DNA of 64,000 bases from Winogradskyella arenosi (GTDB lineage Bacteria; Bacteroidota; Bacteroidia; Flavobacteriales; Flavobacteriaceae): positions 124,001 to 188,000 of the forward strand of contig NZ_QPJO01000004.1 in assembly GCF_003337305.1 (NCBI RefSeq), in the 5' to 3' direction. The position numbers and the translations under genes were made by a program. Below, piece after piece: positions 35,581 through 45,272 of this stretch. Below the pieces are notes generated by a model. It was given only the letters and a program-made list of their open reading frames with translations. It was not told the origin of the DNA and did no database searches. Numbering within the stretch: position 1 is the stretch's first letter; every line of letters begins with the position of its first letter.

Positions 35581-36714
35581 TTATAACATCCCTTTAGTAG
35601 ACGGTAAAATCATTTTTTCTACGTCTTGTTTTACAGCCATTTTAATCGCTTTTGCAAAGGCTTTAAAAATGGCCTCAATTTTATGGTGTTCGTTATCACC
35701 TTCCACTTTAATATTTAAATTACACTTGGCGCCATCGGTGAAGGACTTAAAGAAGTGAAAAAACATTTCAGTAGGCATTTTACCTATCATTTCGCGTTTA
35801 AATTCCGCCTTCCAAACTAACCAATTACGACCTCCAAAATCAATTCCTACTTGAGCTAAACAATCGTCCATAGGTAACGAAAAGCCATAACGTTCTATGC
35901 CTAGTTTATTTCCTAAAGTGCTAGCAAACACCTCTCCTAATGCAATGGCCGTATCTTCAATGGTGTGGTGCTCATCAACTTCAAGATCGCCAATCACTTT
36001 AATATCTAAATCAAGTTGACCATGACGTGCTATTTGATCGAGCATATGATCAAAAAACGCAATGCCTGTATCAATGTTGCTCTTACCCGTCCCATCGAGG
36101 TTTAAATCGATTTTAATTTTTGTTTCATTGGTATTTCTTTCAATACTACCAACGCGTTCTGTTGTTTTTAAGAACTTATAAATAGTTTCCCAATCATTCG
36201 TTTCTAAGGCAATGAAAGCTTCTAATGCCGTATGACTCACGGTCACTTCATCGGTTCCTAAATTGGTATTATCATTGATAAAAATACCTTTGGCACCAAG
36301 ATTTTTAGCCAATTCTACGTCTGTAAGACGATCGCCAATAACAAAGGAGTTTTTTAAATCGTAATCCTCCGAAAAATACTTAGTGAGCAAGCCTGTATTA
36401 GGTTTACGCGTAGGCGCATTATCCTTCGCAAAAGTACGGTCAATGAATTGTTCTTTAAAAACAACACCTTCACCTTCAAAAGTTTTAAGGACAAAATTAT
36501 GGACTGGCCAAAACGTATCTTCAGGATACACCTCGGTCCCTAAACCATCTTGATTGGTAATCATAACAATTTCAAAATTAAGCTCTTTAGCAATTTTACT
36601 TAAATATTGAAACACTTTTGGGTAAAACTCTAATTTTTCAAACCCATCAATTTGTTCGTCTGCAGGCTCTTTTATTAAAGTTCCGTCGCGGTCTATGAAT
36701 AGTACTGGCTTCAT
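35581..36714 (-). CDS. hisB: Bifunctional histidinol-phosphatase / imidazoleglycerol-phosphate dehydratase
   Basis: A 377-residue fusion. Residues 1-165 or so are a HAD phosphatase (FIDRDGTLI, nucleophile D8 and D10; VMITNQDG) that removes phosphate from histidinol phosphate. Residues from about 185 are the dehydratase, with the manganese-binding repeats DEHHTIED and [11 protein letters not shown]. This is the enterobacterial-type fusion, also usual in Bacteroidota. Confidence 0.97.
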   Translation of the reverse strand: MKPVLFIDRDGTLIKEPADEQIDGFEKLEFYPKVFQYLSKIAKELNFEIVMITNQDGLGTEVYPEDTFWPVHNFVLKTFEGEGVVFKEQFIDRTFAKDNAPTRKPNTGLLTKYFSEDYDLKNSFVIGDRLTDVELAKNLGAKGIFINDNTNLGTDEVTVSHTALEAFIALETNDWETIYKFLKTTERVGSIERNTNETKIKIDLNLDGTGKSNIDTGIAFFDHMLDQIARHGQLDLDIKVIGDLEVDEHHTIEDTAIALGEVFASTLGNKLGIERYGFSLPMDDCLAQVGIDFGGRNWLVWKAEFKREMIGKMPTEMFFHFFKSFTDGAKCNLNIKVEGDNEHHKIEAIFKAFAKAIKMAVKQDVEKMILPSTKGML

Positions 36715-36825
36715 CTGTTTCTATTAATATCTTTTAGGTTGGTTTTGCTCCTTGCGGCACATAAAAAAGTGATGCCCTAAGGAATGCTATTTTAATCTTA
36801 AAACAAGCTTTATCCTAACGAGGAC

Positions 36826-37869
36826 TTACAATGTTTTTAATGTTTGTATTAGTTTTTCATTCTCTTCTTTGGTGCCCACTGAAAAGCGTAAACAATTTTT
36901 ACATAAGGGCTGATTGGTTCTGTTGCGAACCACGATACCTTGGCTTACGAGTTGCTGATAGCGTTTGTTAGCATCATCAACTTTCGCTAAAATAAAATTA
37001 GCATCCGATGGATAAACCGCTGAAACAAAATCAATAGTCTGTAAGGCTTGATTTAAAACTCCACGTTCCAAAATAATACTTTTTACCTCATTATCAACGT
37101 CCTCTAAAGTATTTAAGCGTTTTAAGGCCTTATTCTGACTGAGCTGGTTGATGTTATACGGTGGTTTTATTGTATTTAAAACTGAAATTATATCTTGTGA
37201 AGCGTAACAGATGCCAAGTCGAATTCCTGCTAATCCATAGGCTTTAGACAAGGTTTGAGTTACAATCAAATTTGGAAATTCGTGTAACCGACTTAACCAA
37301 CTTTCTTCCGTTGAAAAATCAATATAAGCTTCGTCTATAACCACTAAACCTGGAAAATTCTGAATTAATTTTTCTATACGTTCGGCTTCAAAACTATTGG
37401 CAGTTGGATTATTAGGCGAGCATAAAAATAATAACTTTGTTCGTGCTGTACTCAACTCCAAAATATCTTGAACTTTAGGCTGAAAATCAGCATCTAATGC
37501 AACTTCTATATTTTCAACCGCATTGAGGTTCGCCAACACATTATACATTCCGTATGTAGGTGGCAACGTGATGATTTTATCTGTTTTAGGTTCACAAAAA
37601 GCCCTAAAAATTAAGTCTAAAACTTCGTCACTTCCATTTCCTAATAAAATATGAGGTGTCCCCACACCTTTAATAGTTGCCAAACGTTCCTTAACCGTTG
37701 TTTGCTGCGGATCGGGATAACGATTTACCGTTGTAGTAAATGGGTTCTCATTGGCATCAATAAAAACCATATCCGTAGTAACATCCTGGTATTCATCTCG
37801 TGCTGAAGAATACGGTTTTATAGATTTAATATTATCTCTAATGAGATTATTTAAGTTGAAATTTTTCAT
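36826..37869 (-). CDS. hisC: Histidinol-phosphate aminotransferase
   Basis: A 347-residue fold-type I PLP enzyme. The PLP lysine is in TLSKAYGLAGIRLG, with LLGNGSDE, FLCSPNNPT and VIDEAYIDF before it and the LRFSVGT arginine near the end. The ATG at 37869 (MKNFNLNNLIRDNI) is preferred to an in-frame ATG seven codons upstream. It transaminates imidazole-acetol phosphate to histidinol phosphate. It lies 58 bases after hisD. Confidence 0.97.
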   Translation of the reverse strand: MKNFNLNNLIRDNIKSIKPYSSARDEYQDVTTDMVFIDANENPFTTTVNRYPDPQQTTVKERLATIKGVGTPHILLGNGSDEVLDLIFRAFCEPKTDKIITLPPTYGMYNVLANLNAVENIEVALDADFQPKVQDILELSTARTKLLFLCSPNNPTANSFEAERIEKLIQNFPGLVVIDEAYIDFSTEESWLSRLHEFPNLIVTQTLSKAYGLAGIRLGICYASQDIISVLNTIKPPYNINQLSQNKALKRLNTLEDVDNEVKSIILERGVLNQALQTIDFVSAVYPSDANFILAKVDDANKRYQQLVSQGIVVRNRTNQPLCKNCLRFSVGTKEENEKLIQTLKTL

Positions 37870-37927
37870 TTTTATTGCTTCTCGATACAACGCCTCCTAC
37901 CTCGAAATCACTCGAAGTGCTGTTAAA

Positions 37928-39214
37928 TTATTTTTCTAATTCCTTTAATCTTAAAGTTACCGCATTTTTATGGGCTTGTAAACCTTCGGCTTCCGCCATT
38001 AGCTCTATGGTTTTTCCTATATTCTGAATTCCTTCTTTCGAGATGTTCTGAAATGTCATACTCTTTTGAAAACTATCTAAATTGACTCCGGAGTAGGCTT
38101 TTGAAAACCCATTAGTAGGCAGCGTATGGTTGGTCCCTGAAGCATAATCTCCAGCACTTTCAGGCGTATAATCGCCAATAAATACAGACCCTGCATTACT
38201 AATTTCGTTGACGAAAAAATCATTATCTGCTGTGGCCACGATAAAATGTTCTGGACCATAAGCATTAATTAAATCTATAGCTGTAGTATTCGCATCTACC
38301 ACAATTGTTTTTGAGTTAGCAATAGCTTGTTCTGCCATTTCTTTTCTTGGTAAGACTGCTAATTGCTCTTGAACTTCTTCAGATACAGCTTTAGCAAATT
38401 CTTGACAGGTCGTTACTAAAATAACTTGACTATCACTACCGTGTTCCGCTTGACTTAAAAGGTCTGATGCCACAAAAGCTACATTAGCCGTCGTATCGGC
38501 CATGACTAATAACTCACTTGGTCCTGCTGGCATATCTATAGCTACACCATATTTAGTCGCAATTTGCTTTGCCACCGTGACAAACTGATTTCCTGGACCA
38601 AAAATTTTATAAACCTGAGGAATACTTTTGGTTCCAAAGGTTAAACCAGCGATGGCTTGTATGCCTCCAACTTTTATAATTTTAGTAACGCCACACAGAT
38701 TAGCCGCATATAAAATTTCAGGAGCAATATGACCCTCTTTATTCGGTGGCGAGCACAATACAATCTCTTTACATCTTGCAATTTGCGCCGGAACGGCTAA
38801 CATTAATACCGTTGAAAATAAAGGTGCTGTTCCGCCAGGAATATAAAGACCAACCTTTTGTATAGGGCGTTTCTCTTGCCAACACGTTACACCAGGCATG
38901 GTATCTACCGTAACTTTATCCGTTTTTTGAGCACTGTGAAAAGCTTCAATATTACGTTTTGCTAAAGCAATAGCATTTTTTAAAGACTCAGACACTTCCG
39001 TTTTAGCCGCTTCAATTTCTTGTGCTGAAACTATGGGGTTTTCTAAACACACACCATCAAATTTAGAGGTATAGTCTGCAATGGCTTGGTCGCCGTTTTT
39101 CGCCACCGCATTGAATACCTCGTTTACCGTCGCTTCAATATCTCCAACGGTTTGAGTGGGTCTTTTTAATATTTCTGACCAATCTGATCGGTCTGGATTG
39201 CTATATAATTTCAT
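37928..39214 (-). CDS. hisD: Histidinol dehydrogenase
   Basis: A 428-residue zinc- and NAD-dependent enzyme for the last two steps (histidinol to histidine). Family motifs include IYIPGGTAPLFSTVLM, IDMPAGPSELLVMAD, AEHGSDSQ (zinc ligands Gln/His) and GPEHFIVAT, with NHTLPTNG near the end. Full length; 47 bases after hisG. Confidence 0.98.
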   Translation of the reverse strand: MKLYSNPDRSDWSEILKRPTQTVGDIEATVNEVFNAVAKNGDQAIADYTSKFDGVCLENPIVSAQEIEAAKTEVSESLKNAIALAKRNIEAFHSAQKTDKVTVDTMPGVTCWQEKRPIQKVGLYIPGGTAPLFSTVLMLAVPAQIARCKEIVLCSPPNKEGHIAPEILYAANLCGVTKIIKVGGIQAIAGLTFGTKSIPQVYKIFGPGNQFVTVAKQIATKYGVAIDMPAGPSELLVMADTTANVAFVASDLLSQAEHGSDSQVILVTTCQEFAKAVSEEVQEQLAVLPRKEMAEQAIANSKTIVVDANTTAIDLINAYGPEHFIVATADNDFFVNEISNAGSVFIGDYTPESAGDYASGTNHTLPTNGFSKAYSGVNLDSFQKSMTFQNISKEGIQNIGKTIELMAEAEGLQAHKNAVTLRLKELEK

Positions 39215-39261
39215 CTTCTTTCTAAAATCTAGGTTAAGGCATTTACTCGTGCAGCGCTAGC

Positions 39262-40119
39262 TTAGAGTACCATGTTTTCAATAGGACAAACTAAAATCCC
39301 TTCAGCACCATTCGCTTTTAATTCATCAATAACATTCCAAAAATCATTTTTATCAATCACGGAGTGCATAGAGCTCCACCCTTCTCTAGCTAAAGGTAAA
39401 ATAGATGGACTATTCATACCTGGTAAAATTCCAATAATATCATCTAATTTATCGTTTGGAGCATTTAATAAGATATACTTACTCTCACGTCCTTTTAAAA
39501 CGGACTTTAAGCGGAATTGCAATTTATCAATTAAGGCTTGATTTTCATCTGAAATTTTAGGTGAGGTCGCTAAAACCGCTTCAGATTTTAACAGCACTTC
39601 CACTTCTTTAAGTCCATTTTTAAACAGTGTACTTCCGCTTGAAACGATATCACAAATCCCATCTGCCAATCCAATATTCGGAGCAATTTCAACAGAACCA
39701 TTAATAATGTGCAAATTGGCATTTACGCCTGCTTTTTCCAAAAACTGATTCACAGTATTAGGATAAGACGTCGCTATACGCTTTCCATCTAAATCCTTAA
39801 GGCTTTTTAATTCAGAAGATTTTGGTACCGCAATAGACACTTTACATTTTGAAAATCCTAAACGCTCTACAATTTTTAGATCGTTTCCTTTTTCTATTAA
39901 AACATTCTCTCCAATAATAGCAGCATCAACCACGCCGTCTCTTAGATATTGTGGAATATCGCCATTTCTAAGGTAAAAAACCTCTAAAGGGAAATTACGT
40001 GCTGAGGCTTTTAACTGATCTTTTCCATTATCGACAGAAATACCAATCTCTTTTAAAATTTTCATTGAGTCTTCATTAAGACGACCCGATTTTTGAACTG
40101 CAATTTTTAATTTACTCAT
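39262..40119 (-). CDS. hisG: ATP phosphoribosyltransferase, long form
   Basis: A 285-residue long-form HisG: two periplasmic-binding-like domains (LKIAVQKSGRL start; VDAAIIGENVLIEKG) and a C-terminal ACT-like regulatory domain (about 210-285; LVCPIENMVL at the end), so the enzyme should be allosterically inhibited by histidine without HisZ. It catalyses the first committed step. It is the first gene of the operon, after a 150-base attenuator leader. Confidence 0.97.
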   Translation of the reverse strand: MSKLKIAVQKSGRLNEDSMKILKEIGISVDNGKDQLKASARNFPLEVFYLRNGDIPQYLRDGVVDAAIIGENVLIEKGNDLKIVERLGFSKCKVSIAVPKSSELKSLKDLDGKRIATSYPNTVNQFLEKAGVNANLHIINGSVEIAPNIGLADGICDIVSSGSTLFKNGLKEVEVLLKSEAVLATSPKISDENQALIDKLQFRLKSVLKGRESKYILLNAPNDKLDDIIGILPGMNSPSILPLAREGWSSMHSVIDKNDFWNVIDELKANGAEGILVCPIENMVL

Positions 40120-40162
40120 GGTTTGTTGTTGTTATGTCTAAGATTTCAGTGCGTATTTTAAA

Positions 40163-40194
40163 AACAAAAAACCCATCTGATTTCTCAAACGGGT
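40163..40194 (-). terminator. his operon attenuator terminator
   Basis: On the minus strand a 10-bp stem (ACCCGUUUGA with UCAGAUGGGU, two G-U pairs) closed by a GAAA tetraloop (arms 40185-40194 and 40171-40180) and followed by UUUUUUG and more U. It lies between the leader peptide stop (40230) and the hisG start (40119), the expected place for an attenuator. Confidence 0.85.
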
Positions 40195-40229
40195 TTTTAT
40201 AATATATGTTGAATTTATTCAATACAGAT

Positions 40230-40283
40230 TCACCTCGCTTGATTGCTAGTATGAAAATGATGATGTAATTGAATAAATGTCAT
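40230..40283 (-). CDS. hisL: his operon leader peptide
   Basis: A 17-codon open frame encoding MTFIQLHHHFHTSNQAR, with four histidines in five consecutive codons, located 36 bases upstream of a terminator hairpin and 111 bases upstream of hisG. This is the classic arrangement of ribosome-mediated attenuation: low charged tRNA-His stalls the ribosome on the His run. A 10-base stretch of codons 3-6 (40268-40277) is perfectly complementary to a segment just after the stop (40214-40223), giving a pairing that a stalled ribosome would block. A variant -7 box (GATATTTG, 40302-40309) lies 19 bases upstream. Confidence 0.88.
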   Translation of the reverse strand: MTFIQLHHHFHTSNQAR

Positions 40284-40389
40284 GTCTTTTATTTGATACT
40301 ACAAATATCTTCAATTAAAATTTATAAATCCTAATGAAAGGCCATAAAGTTTTAATTTTTAACAAAATATTATTGTAGCCTGTATTTTA

Positions 40390-41205
40390 TTACTGATTTC
40401 CTAATATAATAGGCATTCCACTCTCGCCAGAGCCTATAATAACCACTTTACTATTTGGTGATTCTGAAAGTTTTACAGTCGCTTCAATACCTTTATCCTG
40501 AAGAATTTTGTCTGTTAAAGAAGCACTTAAGATTCGGTTTGCATCCGCTTTACCTTGTGCTTCAATAATAACTTTTTCAGCTTCTTTCTGTGCAGTTACA
40601 AGTCTAAACTCATATTCTAAAGACTCTTGCTCTTGCTTTAACTTTCTTTCAATAGCTTGTTTAATTGTTGGTGGCAAGGTGACATCTCTAATTAAAATAT
40701 CATTTAACTGAATAAATTGAGGCTCTACAATTTTCTTTGTCTCTTCAAAAATCTCTTCCTGAATCGCATCTCTTTTACTAGAATAAAGTTGCTCTGGTGT
40801 ATAACGTCCAACCACACTTCTCGCGGCGCTTCGAATCGCTGGTTGAAGCACGCGACTTAAATAATCTTCCCCTTTTTCGTTATGTAAACGTCCTAAATTT
40901 TTATAATCCGGTTGGTACAACACTGAAGCGTCTAATTTAATATCTAAACCGTTCGAAGATAGCACAGACATTTTTTCTGGTACTTCTTGCTGACGTGTTT
41001 CATAATCAATAACTCGGTTCCATGGGGCGATAACATGAAATCCTGGGCCTAAAGGTTCTTTATTAGAATCTACACCGCCTCTTAGGGTTTCATATAATAC
41101 TCCTGCATGACCAGAGTCTAGAGTTACTGCTGATTTTGCTAAAACAATAATTAAAAGCACAACGCCTATTAAAATCGGTAATCCAATTTTTGGTAATTTT
41201 TCCAT
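40390..41205 (-). CDS. Prohibitin-like SPFH/band 7 protein
   Basis: A 271-residue membrane-anchored protein: one N-terminal transmembrane segment (about 8-25), then an SPFH/band 7 domain (SGHAGVLYETLRGGVD through VVGRYTPEQLYSSKRDAIQEEI and LIRDVTLPPTIKQAIE) and a coiled-coil tail (about 190-230). Prohibitin-type proteins assemble rings or microdomains in the membrane and influence FtsH-like proteases. It starts 9 bases after the stop of the VWA protein gene, indicating an operon. Confidence 0.9.
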   Translation of the reverse strand: MEKLPKIGLPILIGVVLLIIVLAKSAVTLDSGHAGVLYETLRGGVDSNKEPLGPGFHVIAPWNRVIDYETRQQEVPEKMSVLSSNGLDIKLDASVLYQPDYKNLGRLHNEKGEDYLSRVLQPAIRSAARSVVGRYTPEQLYSSKRDAIQEEIFEETKKIVEPQFIQLNDILIRDVTLPPTIKQAIERKLKQEQESLEYEFRLVTAQKEAEKVIIEAQGKADANRILSASLTDKILQDKGIEATVKLSESPNSKVVIIGSGESGMPIILGNQ

Positions 41206-41214
41206 CTTATATTT

Positions 41215-43248
41215 TTATATTAATCCGTTATATTTCCTAATAAACCACTCTATAATTAAGCATAATGCAATTATAAGGAGTAGATATTCCCATTCTATCA
41301 AAGGTACGATTTTTTTGGTGCTTTTCTGAATGGTTTGATAACGATTATCATTTAATAATTGTGTTATTAAAGCCTCTGTTTGTGTCGCAAAGTAAGCTTT
41401 TCCGCTGCTCTTATCTGCCAAGGTATTTAGCTTCTCTAAATCTGCATTTAAAAATTGCTGCTCTACATTATAATCTAAGATTTTAAACGAACCAGTGGCC
41501 GATACATTTTCAGAATTATGCTTAATCTTAAAATCATAAGAGCCCGCCTTGGTACCACTTAAGTCTACCGTATAATTGCCGTTATGTAATAACATCGGAA
41601 TTTCTTTTATCGTACCATCTTCCTTATGTTCTAAAACAATACTTAATGACGCTTCAGCATCAAATTCAAAATTCTTATTAAAATATTGTGCTGAAATGAC
41701 CAGATCATCATTCCCGTTATAAAATGATTTGTAATCCACATTTAAACGCCTTCTCTTTTTATTAGAACTGAGATACTGCACCAACTTGCTTATAAATTCA
41801 TCAAAATTATTGAAGCTATTTCTATTTAAAAAAGACTGAGCTCGCCAACGCCATAAGCCTTCTCCGTTTAAGATGGCATGCTTGGTGTTTTCAGCTTCAA
41901 AGGTTGCTAATAGAACAGATTTAGTGGTAATCCCATTTACATTTTTATATAATAGAGTTTCAAAAGGGACTTTAATCGTGAAGGCCCCAAACTCGGAGCG
42001 TAAAGGCGGAAAACTTTCAAAGTCTAAATTTTCAACAATAAAGGTGCTATAGTTTAGGTTTAACGTTGCTAAAAAGTTCTCGGTTTGATTGGTGACTTTT
42101 TGTTCTAAAAACTTTTGATTGTTATTTAAAAAATTCCAATCCGTAGTTTCCCCAGCAATCGTAAAGGTATTACTGTTCTGCTCTTGCAGTGCTTTTAATA
42201 GCGTACTGAATTTAGCATCAGGTTGATACAAGATAAATAATTGATAGTCTTCTAATTTATTTAACACCTCTTGAGGGCGTAAAATGCTAGCGCTACGCTG
42301 CTCATTACTTTCAATGGCCTTTTTAAGCGCCCCTATATCAGGATGTAAGCGCTCGTAAATGATGGCCACATTTGTTTTTTGGTCAATTACTTCTACAGCA
42401 AAATTCTTACTGTTATTAACCGTATTTTTTTCATCCTTTAAAGCTATTAACTCCACTTTATAAGTCTTAACCCCTATACTATTGGCGGGTAAAATAGCAG
42501 AGACAATTTCTGAAGATTTTAAAGGATTTAATTTTAATGTTTTTTTAAAGACTACTGCATTTCCAGCCCAAATTTTAAGTTCCGTTTCTACAGCGTCATT
42601 TCCGTTATAATTAGCAATAATTTCAACCGGAAATTTATTTTTTAAATAGACATACCGATTGGTATTCACTTGCTTTAAGCTTACGTCTGAATACACCATA
42701 GAATCCCCAAGAATTACAGGGTATATAGCTTGGGTATTGTGCTTTGATTGGTAGATATAGTCGGAACCAAAAGTCTGATTGCCATCGGTTAAAAGTACTA
42801 CTGGAGCTGTTTGTTGCCTATAAATTTCATTAAAATGCTTTAAGGCCGCACTTATATTTGTTTGTGACGATTTAAAATTAAGACTGTCTAAAGTGTTGAC
42901 TTCTTTACCAAAGCGATAGGTTTGAAGATTAAAACGCTCTTGTAAACCTTTGTGTTGTTCTATAAACTTTAAAGTGGATTGCGCATTTTCTTCTTGATTA
43001 AGATAAGCAATAGATTCTGAGTCATCTACAGCAAGAACCAAGGTGGGTTTTTCATGAAAATAGGTAAACGACTTAAAGGTTGGATTGATGAGCACTAAAA
43101 GAATTCCAAAAATAACAAGGGCTCTTAAACCCGTAAGTACATATTTTAATTTGGACTTTAATTTCGATTTATATATATACTGAAACAGCGCTAATACTAG
43201 CGCTGTTATAGCAGCAATTGTTATGTATAATAGAGTTAAAGAACTCAT
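41215..43248 (-). CDS. von Willebrand A domain membrane protein
   Basis: A 677-residue protein with two N-terminal transmembrane helices, a VWA domain from about residue 70 (MIDAS-like LAVDDSESIAYL and VVLLTDGNQTFG), a long beta-rich middle and one C-terminal transmembrane helix (about 652-672), ending in a short basic tail. It resembles BatA-like or DUF-type VWA proteins of Bacteroidota, of unknown role. The ATG at 43248 (MSSLTLLY) is preferred over one three codons earlier. It precedes the prohibitin-like gene in one operon. Confidence 0.82.
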   Translation of the reverse strand: MSSLTLLYITIAAITALVLALFQYIYKSKLKSKLKYVLTGLRALVIFGILLVLINPTFKSFTYFHEKPTLVLAVDDSESIAYLNQEENAQSTLKFIEQHKGLQERFNLQTYRFGKEVNTLDSLNFKSSQTNISAALKHFNEIYRQQTAPVVLLTDGNQTFGSDYIYQSKHNTQAIYPVILGDSMVYSDVSLKQVNTNRYVYLKNKFPVEIIANYNGNDAVETELKIWAGNAVVFKKTLKLNPLKSSEIVSAILPANSIGVKTYKVELIALKDEKNTVNNSKNFAVEVIDQKTNVAIIYERLHPDIGALKKAIESNEQRSASILRPQEVLNKLEDYQLFILYQPDAKFSTLLKALQEQNSNTFTIAGETTDWNFLNNNQKFLEQKVTNQTENFLATLNLNYSTFIVENLDFESFPPLRSEFGAFTIKVPFETLLYKNVNGITTKSVLLATFEAENTKHAILNGEGLWRWRAQSFLNRNSFNNFDEFISKLVQYLSSNKKRRRLNVDYKSFYNGNDDLVISAQYFNKNFEFDAEASLSIVLEHKEDGTIKEIPMLLHNGNYTVDLSGTKAGSYDFKIKHNSENVSATGSFKILDYNVEQQFLNADLEKLNTLADKSSGKAYFATQTEALITQLLNDNRYQTIQKSTKKIVPLIEWEYLLLIIALCLIIEWFIRKYNGLI

Positions 43249-43292
43249 TAAAATCAATTTAAATAATAGTTATGGAATAAAACTATGGTTTA

Positions 43293-44039
43293 TTAGGTTA
43301 ACATTCCACCATCTACATTAAGTGTTTGTCCTGTAACATAAGCACTTAAGTCACTTGCTAAAAAGACACAAGCATTTGCAATATCTTCAGGTGAACCACC
43401 ACGTTTTAAAGGAATAGCACTTCTCCAGCCTTTCACAGTTTCTTCATCAAGTTTAGCGGTCATTTCGGTTTCAATAAAACCAGGAGCGATAACATTAGAT
43501 CTAATATTACGAGAACCTAATTCTAACGCTACAGATTTAGAGAATCCTATAATCCCTGCTTTTGAAGCGGCATAGTTAGTTTGTCCGGCATTTCCTTTAA
43601 CACCAACAACAGAACTCATATTAATAATTGAGCCTTTACGTTGTTTTAACATGGTACGCTGTACCGCTTTAGTCATGTTAAATACCGATTTTAAATTCAC
43701 TTCAATCACTTTATCAAAATCCTCCTCACCCATTCGCATAAGTAAGTTATCTTTAGTGATCCCTGCATTGTTTACTAATATATCTATAGCACCAAATTCT
43801 TCTAATACCGCTTCTGCTAATTTTTGAGACTCCTCAAAATTAGCGGCATTACTTTGGTAACCTTTTGCTTTTACTCCTAAGGTATTCAATTCTTTTTCAA
43901 GGGCATTAGCTGCTTCTACAGAAGAACTGTATGTAAATGCAACATTAGCACCGTGTTGTGCAAAAACTTCGGCAATTCCTTTACCGATACCACGACTTGC
44001 TCCGGTAATGATAGCCGTTTTTCCTTCTAATAATTTCAT
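43293..44039 (-). CDS. fabG: 3-oxoacyl-[acyl-carrier-protein] reductase
   Basis: A 248-residue classical SDR: GASRGIGKG nucleotide loop, NNAG, catalytic Ser in NMSSVVGVKGNAGQTN and the YAASKAG YxxxK pair, with VNVDGGMLT-type end (LNVDGGMLT). This is the FabG signature: it reduces beta-ketoacyl-ACP in fatty acid synthesis. A -7 box lies at 44076-44083, so it has its own promoter downstream of the sucD terminator. Confidence 0.96.
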   Translation of the reverse strand: MKLLEGKTAIITGASRGIGKGIAEVFAQHGANVAFTYSSSVEAANALEKELNTLGVKAKGYQSNAANFEESQKLAEAVLEEFGAIDILVNNAGITKDNLLMRMGEEDFDKVIEVNLKSVFNMTKAVQRTMLKQRKGSIINMSSVVGVKGNAGQTNYAASKAGIIGFSKSVALELGSRNIRSNVIAPGFIETEMTAKLDEETVKGWRSAIPLKRGGSPEDIANACVFLASDLSAYVTGQTLNVDGGMLT

Positions 44040-44075
44040 AATATGTTAATCGTTAGTTCTTATAGTTGTTGTAAT

Positions 44076-44083
44076 CAAAGATA
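44076..44083 (-). promoter_or_regulatory. -7 promoter box for fabG
   Basis: On the minus strand TATCTTTG, an exact TAnnTTTG match, 36 bases upstream of the ATG at 44039. Confidence 0.5.
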
Positions 44084-44105
44084 ATCAATACAAATTGCAT
44101 GAATT

Positions 44106-44138
44106 AAAAAAACCTCACAAGATTTTGTAAGGTTTTTA
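44106..44138 (-). terminator. Terminator of sucD
   Basis: A 13-bp stem (AAAAACCU-U-ACAA with UUGU-G-AGGUUUUU, one G-U pair) with a 4-base loop and a T-run on the minus strand, 21 bases after the sucD stop at 44159. Confidence 0.75.
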
Positions 44139-44158
44139 ACAGTTTTATGTGGGTAAAA

Positions 44159-45031
44159 TTAGCCTAAAACTTCTGCTACTTTTTTCCCAATTTCAGCAGG
44201 AGAATCTACAACGTGGATTCCACATTCTGCCATAATTTTCTTTTTAGCTTGAGCGGTATCATCACTACCACCTACAATAGCACCAGCATGTCCCATTGTA
44301 CGACCAGCAGGAGCGGTTTCACCAGCAATAAAACCTACTACAGGCTTATTGCTTCCACTTGCTTTATACCATTGTGCAGCATCAGCTTCTAATTGACCTC
44401 CAATTTCACCGATCATAACAACAGCTTCTGTTTCTGGGTCATTGATTAATAACTCCACCGCTTCTTTCGTTGTTGTTCCGATAATTGGATCACCACCAAT
44501 ACCGATTGCAGTTGTAATTCCTAAACCTTGTTTTACAACTTGGTCAGCAGCTTCATATGTTAATGTTCCTGATTTAGAAACAATACCTACATTTCCTTTT
44601 TTGAAAACAAAACCTGGCATAATACCAACTTTAGCTTCACCTGGTGTAATTACCCCAGGACAGTTAGGTCCTACTAAACGACAATCTTTTCCTTTTATAT
44701 AATCTGATGCTTTAATCATATCAGCAACAGGAATTCCTTCTGTAATTGTAATAATCACTTTAATACCTGCGTCAGCAGCTTCCATAATAGCATCAGCAGC
44801 AAATGCTGGTGGTACAAAAATAATGGTTGTGTCTGCACCAACTTTCTCAACAGCTTCTGAAACTGTGTTAAAAACAGGTTTGTCTAAGTGTGTTTGACCA
44901 CCTTTACCTGGAGTTACACCTCCAACGACGTTAGTACCGTATTCAATCATTTGCTCCGCGTGAAATGTTCCTTCACTACCAGTAAACCCTTGAACTATAA
45001 TCTTAGAATTCTTATTAACTAAAACGCTCAT
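44159..45031 (-). CDS. sucD: Succinyl-CoA ligase subunit alpha
   Basis: A 290-residue CoA-binding alpha subunit: [13 protein letters not shown] and GGVTPGKGG at the CoA site, [11 protein letters not shown] in the middle, and the phosphohistidine in [13 protein letters not shown] near residue 250. It forms succinate, CoA and ATP/GTP from succinyl-CoA with SucC; sucC is not in this window, and the split from it is usual in Bacteroidota. A -7 box at 45071-45078 and a terminator after the stop make it monocistronic. Confidence 0.97.
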   Translation of the reverse strand: MSVLVNKNSKIIVQGFTGSEGTFHAEQMIEYGTNVVGGVTPGKGGQTHLDKPVFNTVSEAVEKVGADTTIIFVPPAFAADAIMEAADAGIKVIITITEGIPVADMIKASDYIKGKDCRLVGPNCPGVITPGEAKVGIMPGFVFKKGNVGIVSKSGTLTYEAADQVVKQGLGITTAIGIGGDPIIGTTTKEAVELLINDPETEAVVMIGEIGGQLEADAAQWYKASGSNKPVVGFIAGETAPAGRTMGHAGAIVGGSDDTAQAKKKIMAECGIHVVDSPAEIGKKVAEVLG

Positions 45032-45070
45032 TTGCTATTGTGTATTTAAAGTTTTATAATTTTTGTTGTG

Positions 45071-45078
45071 CAAAAATA
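45071..45078 (-). promoter_or_regulatory. -7 promoter box for sucD
   Basis: On the minus strand TATTTTTG, an exact TAnnTTTG match, 39 bases upstream of the ATG at 45031. No terminator is evident after the upstream lpxD-like gene (stop at 45273). Confidence 0.55.
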
Positions 45079-45272
45079 AGAGATTTCTAACGCAAAAGCG
45101 ACCTCTTTTTTAATTTTATTTCGATGTGAGACCTTATAAAGGTACAGCCTTTAAAGCTTCCCTTCTTATTTAGATCTCAATTTTCAATTTTTGTCTAAAT
45201 TTTTGACTTCAATTTTTATTTTTCTATCACCTTATACTCTGCTCTTTAGAGCAAAACAGTAACATTACCGCA

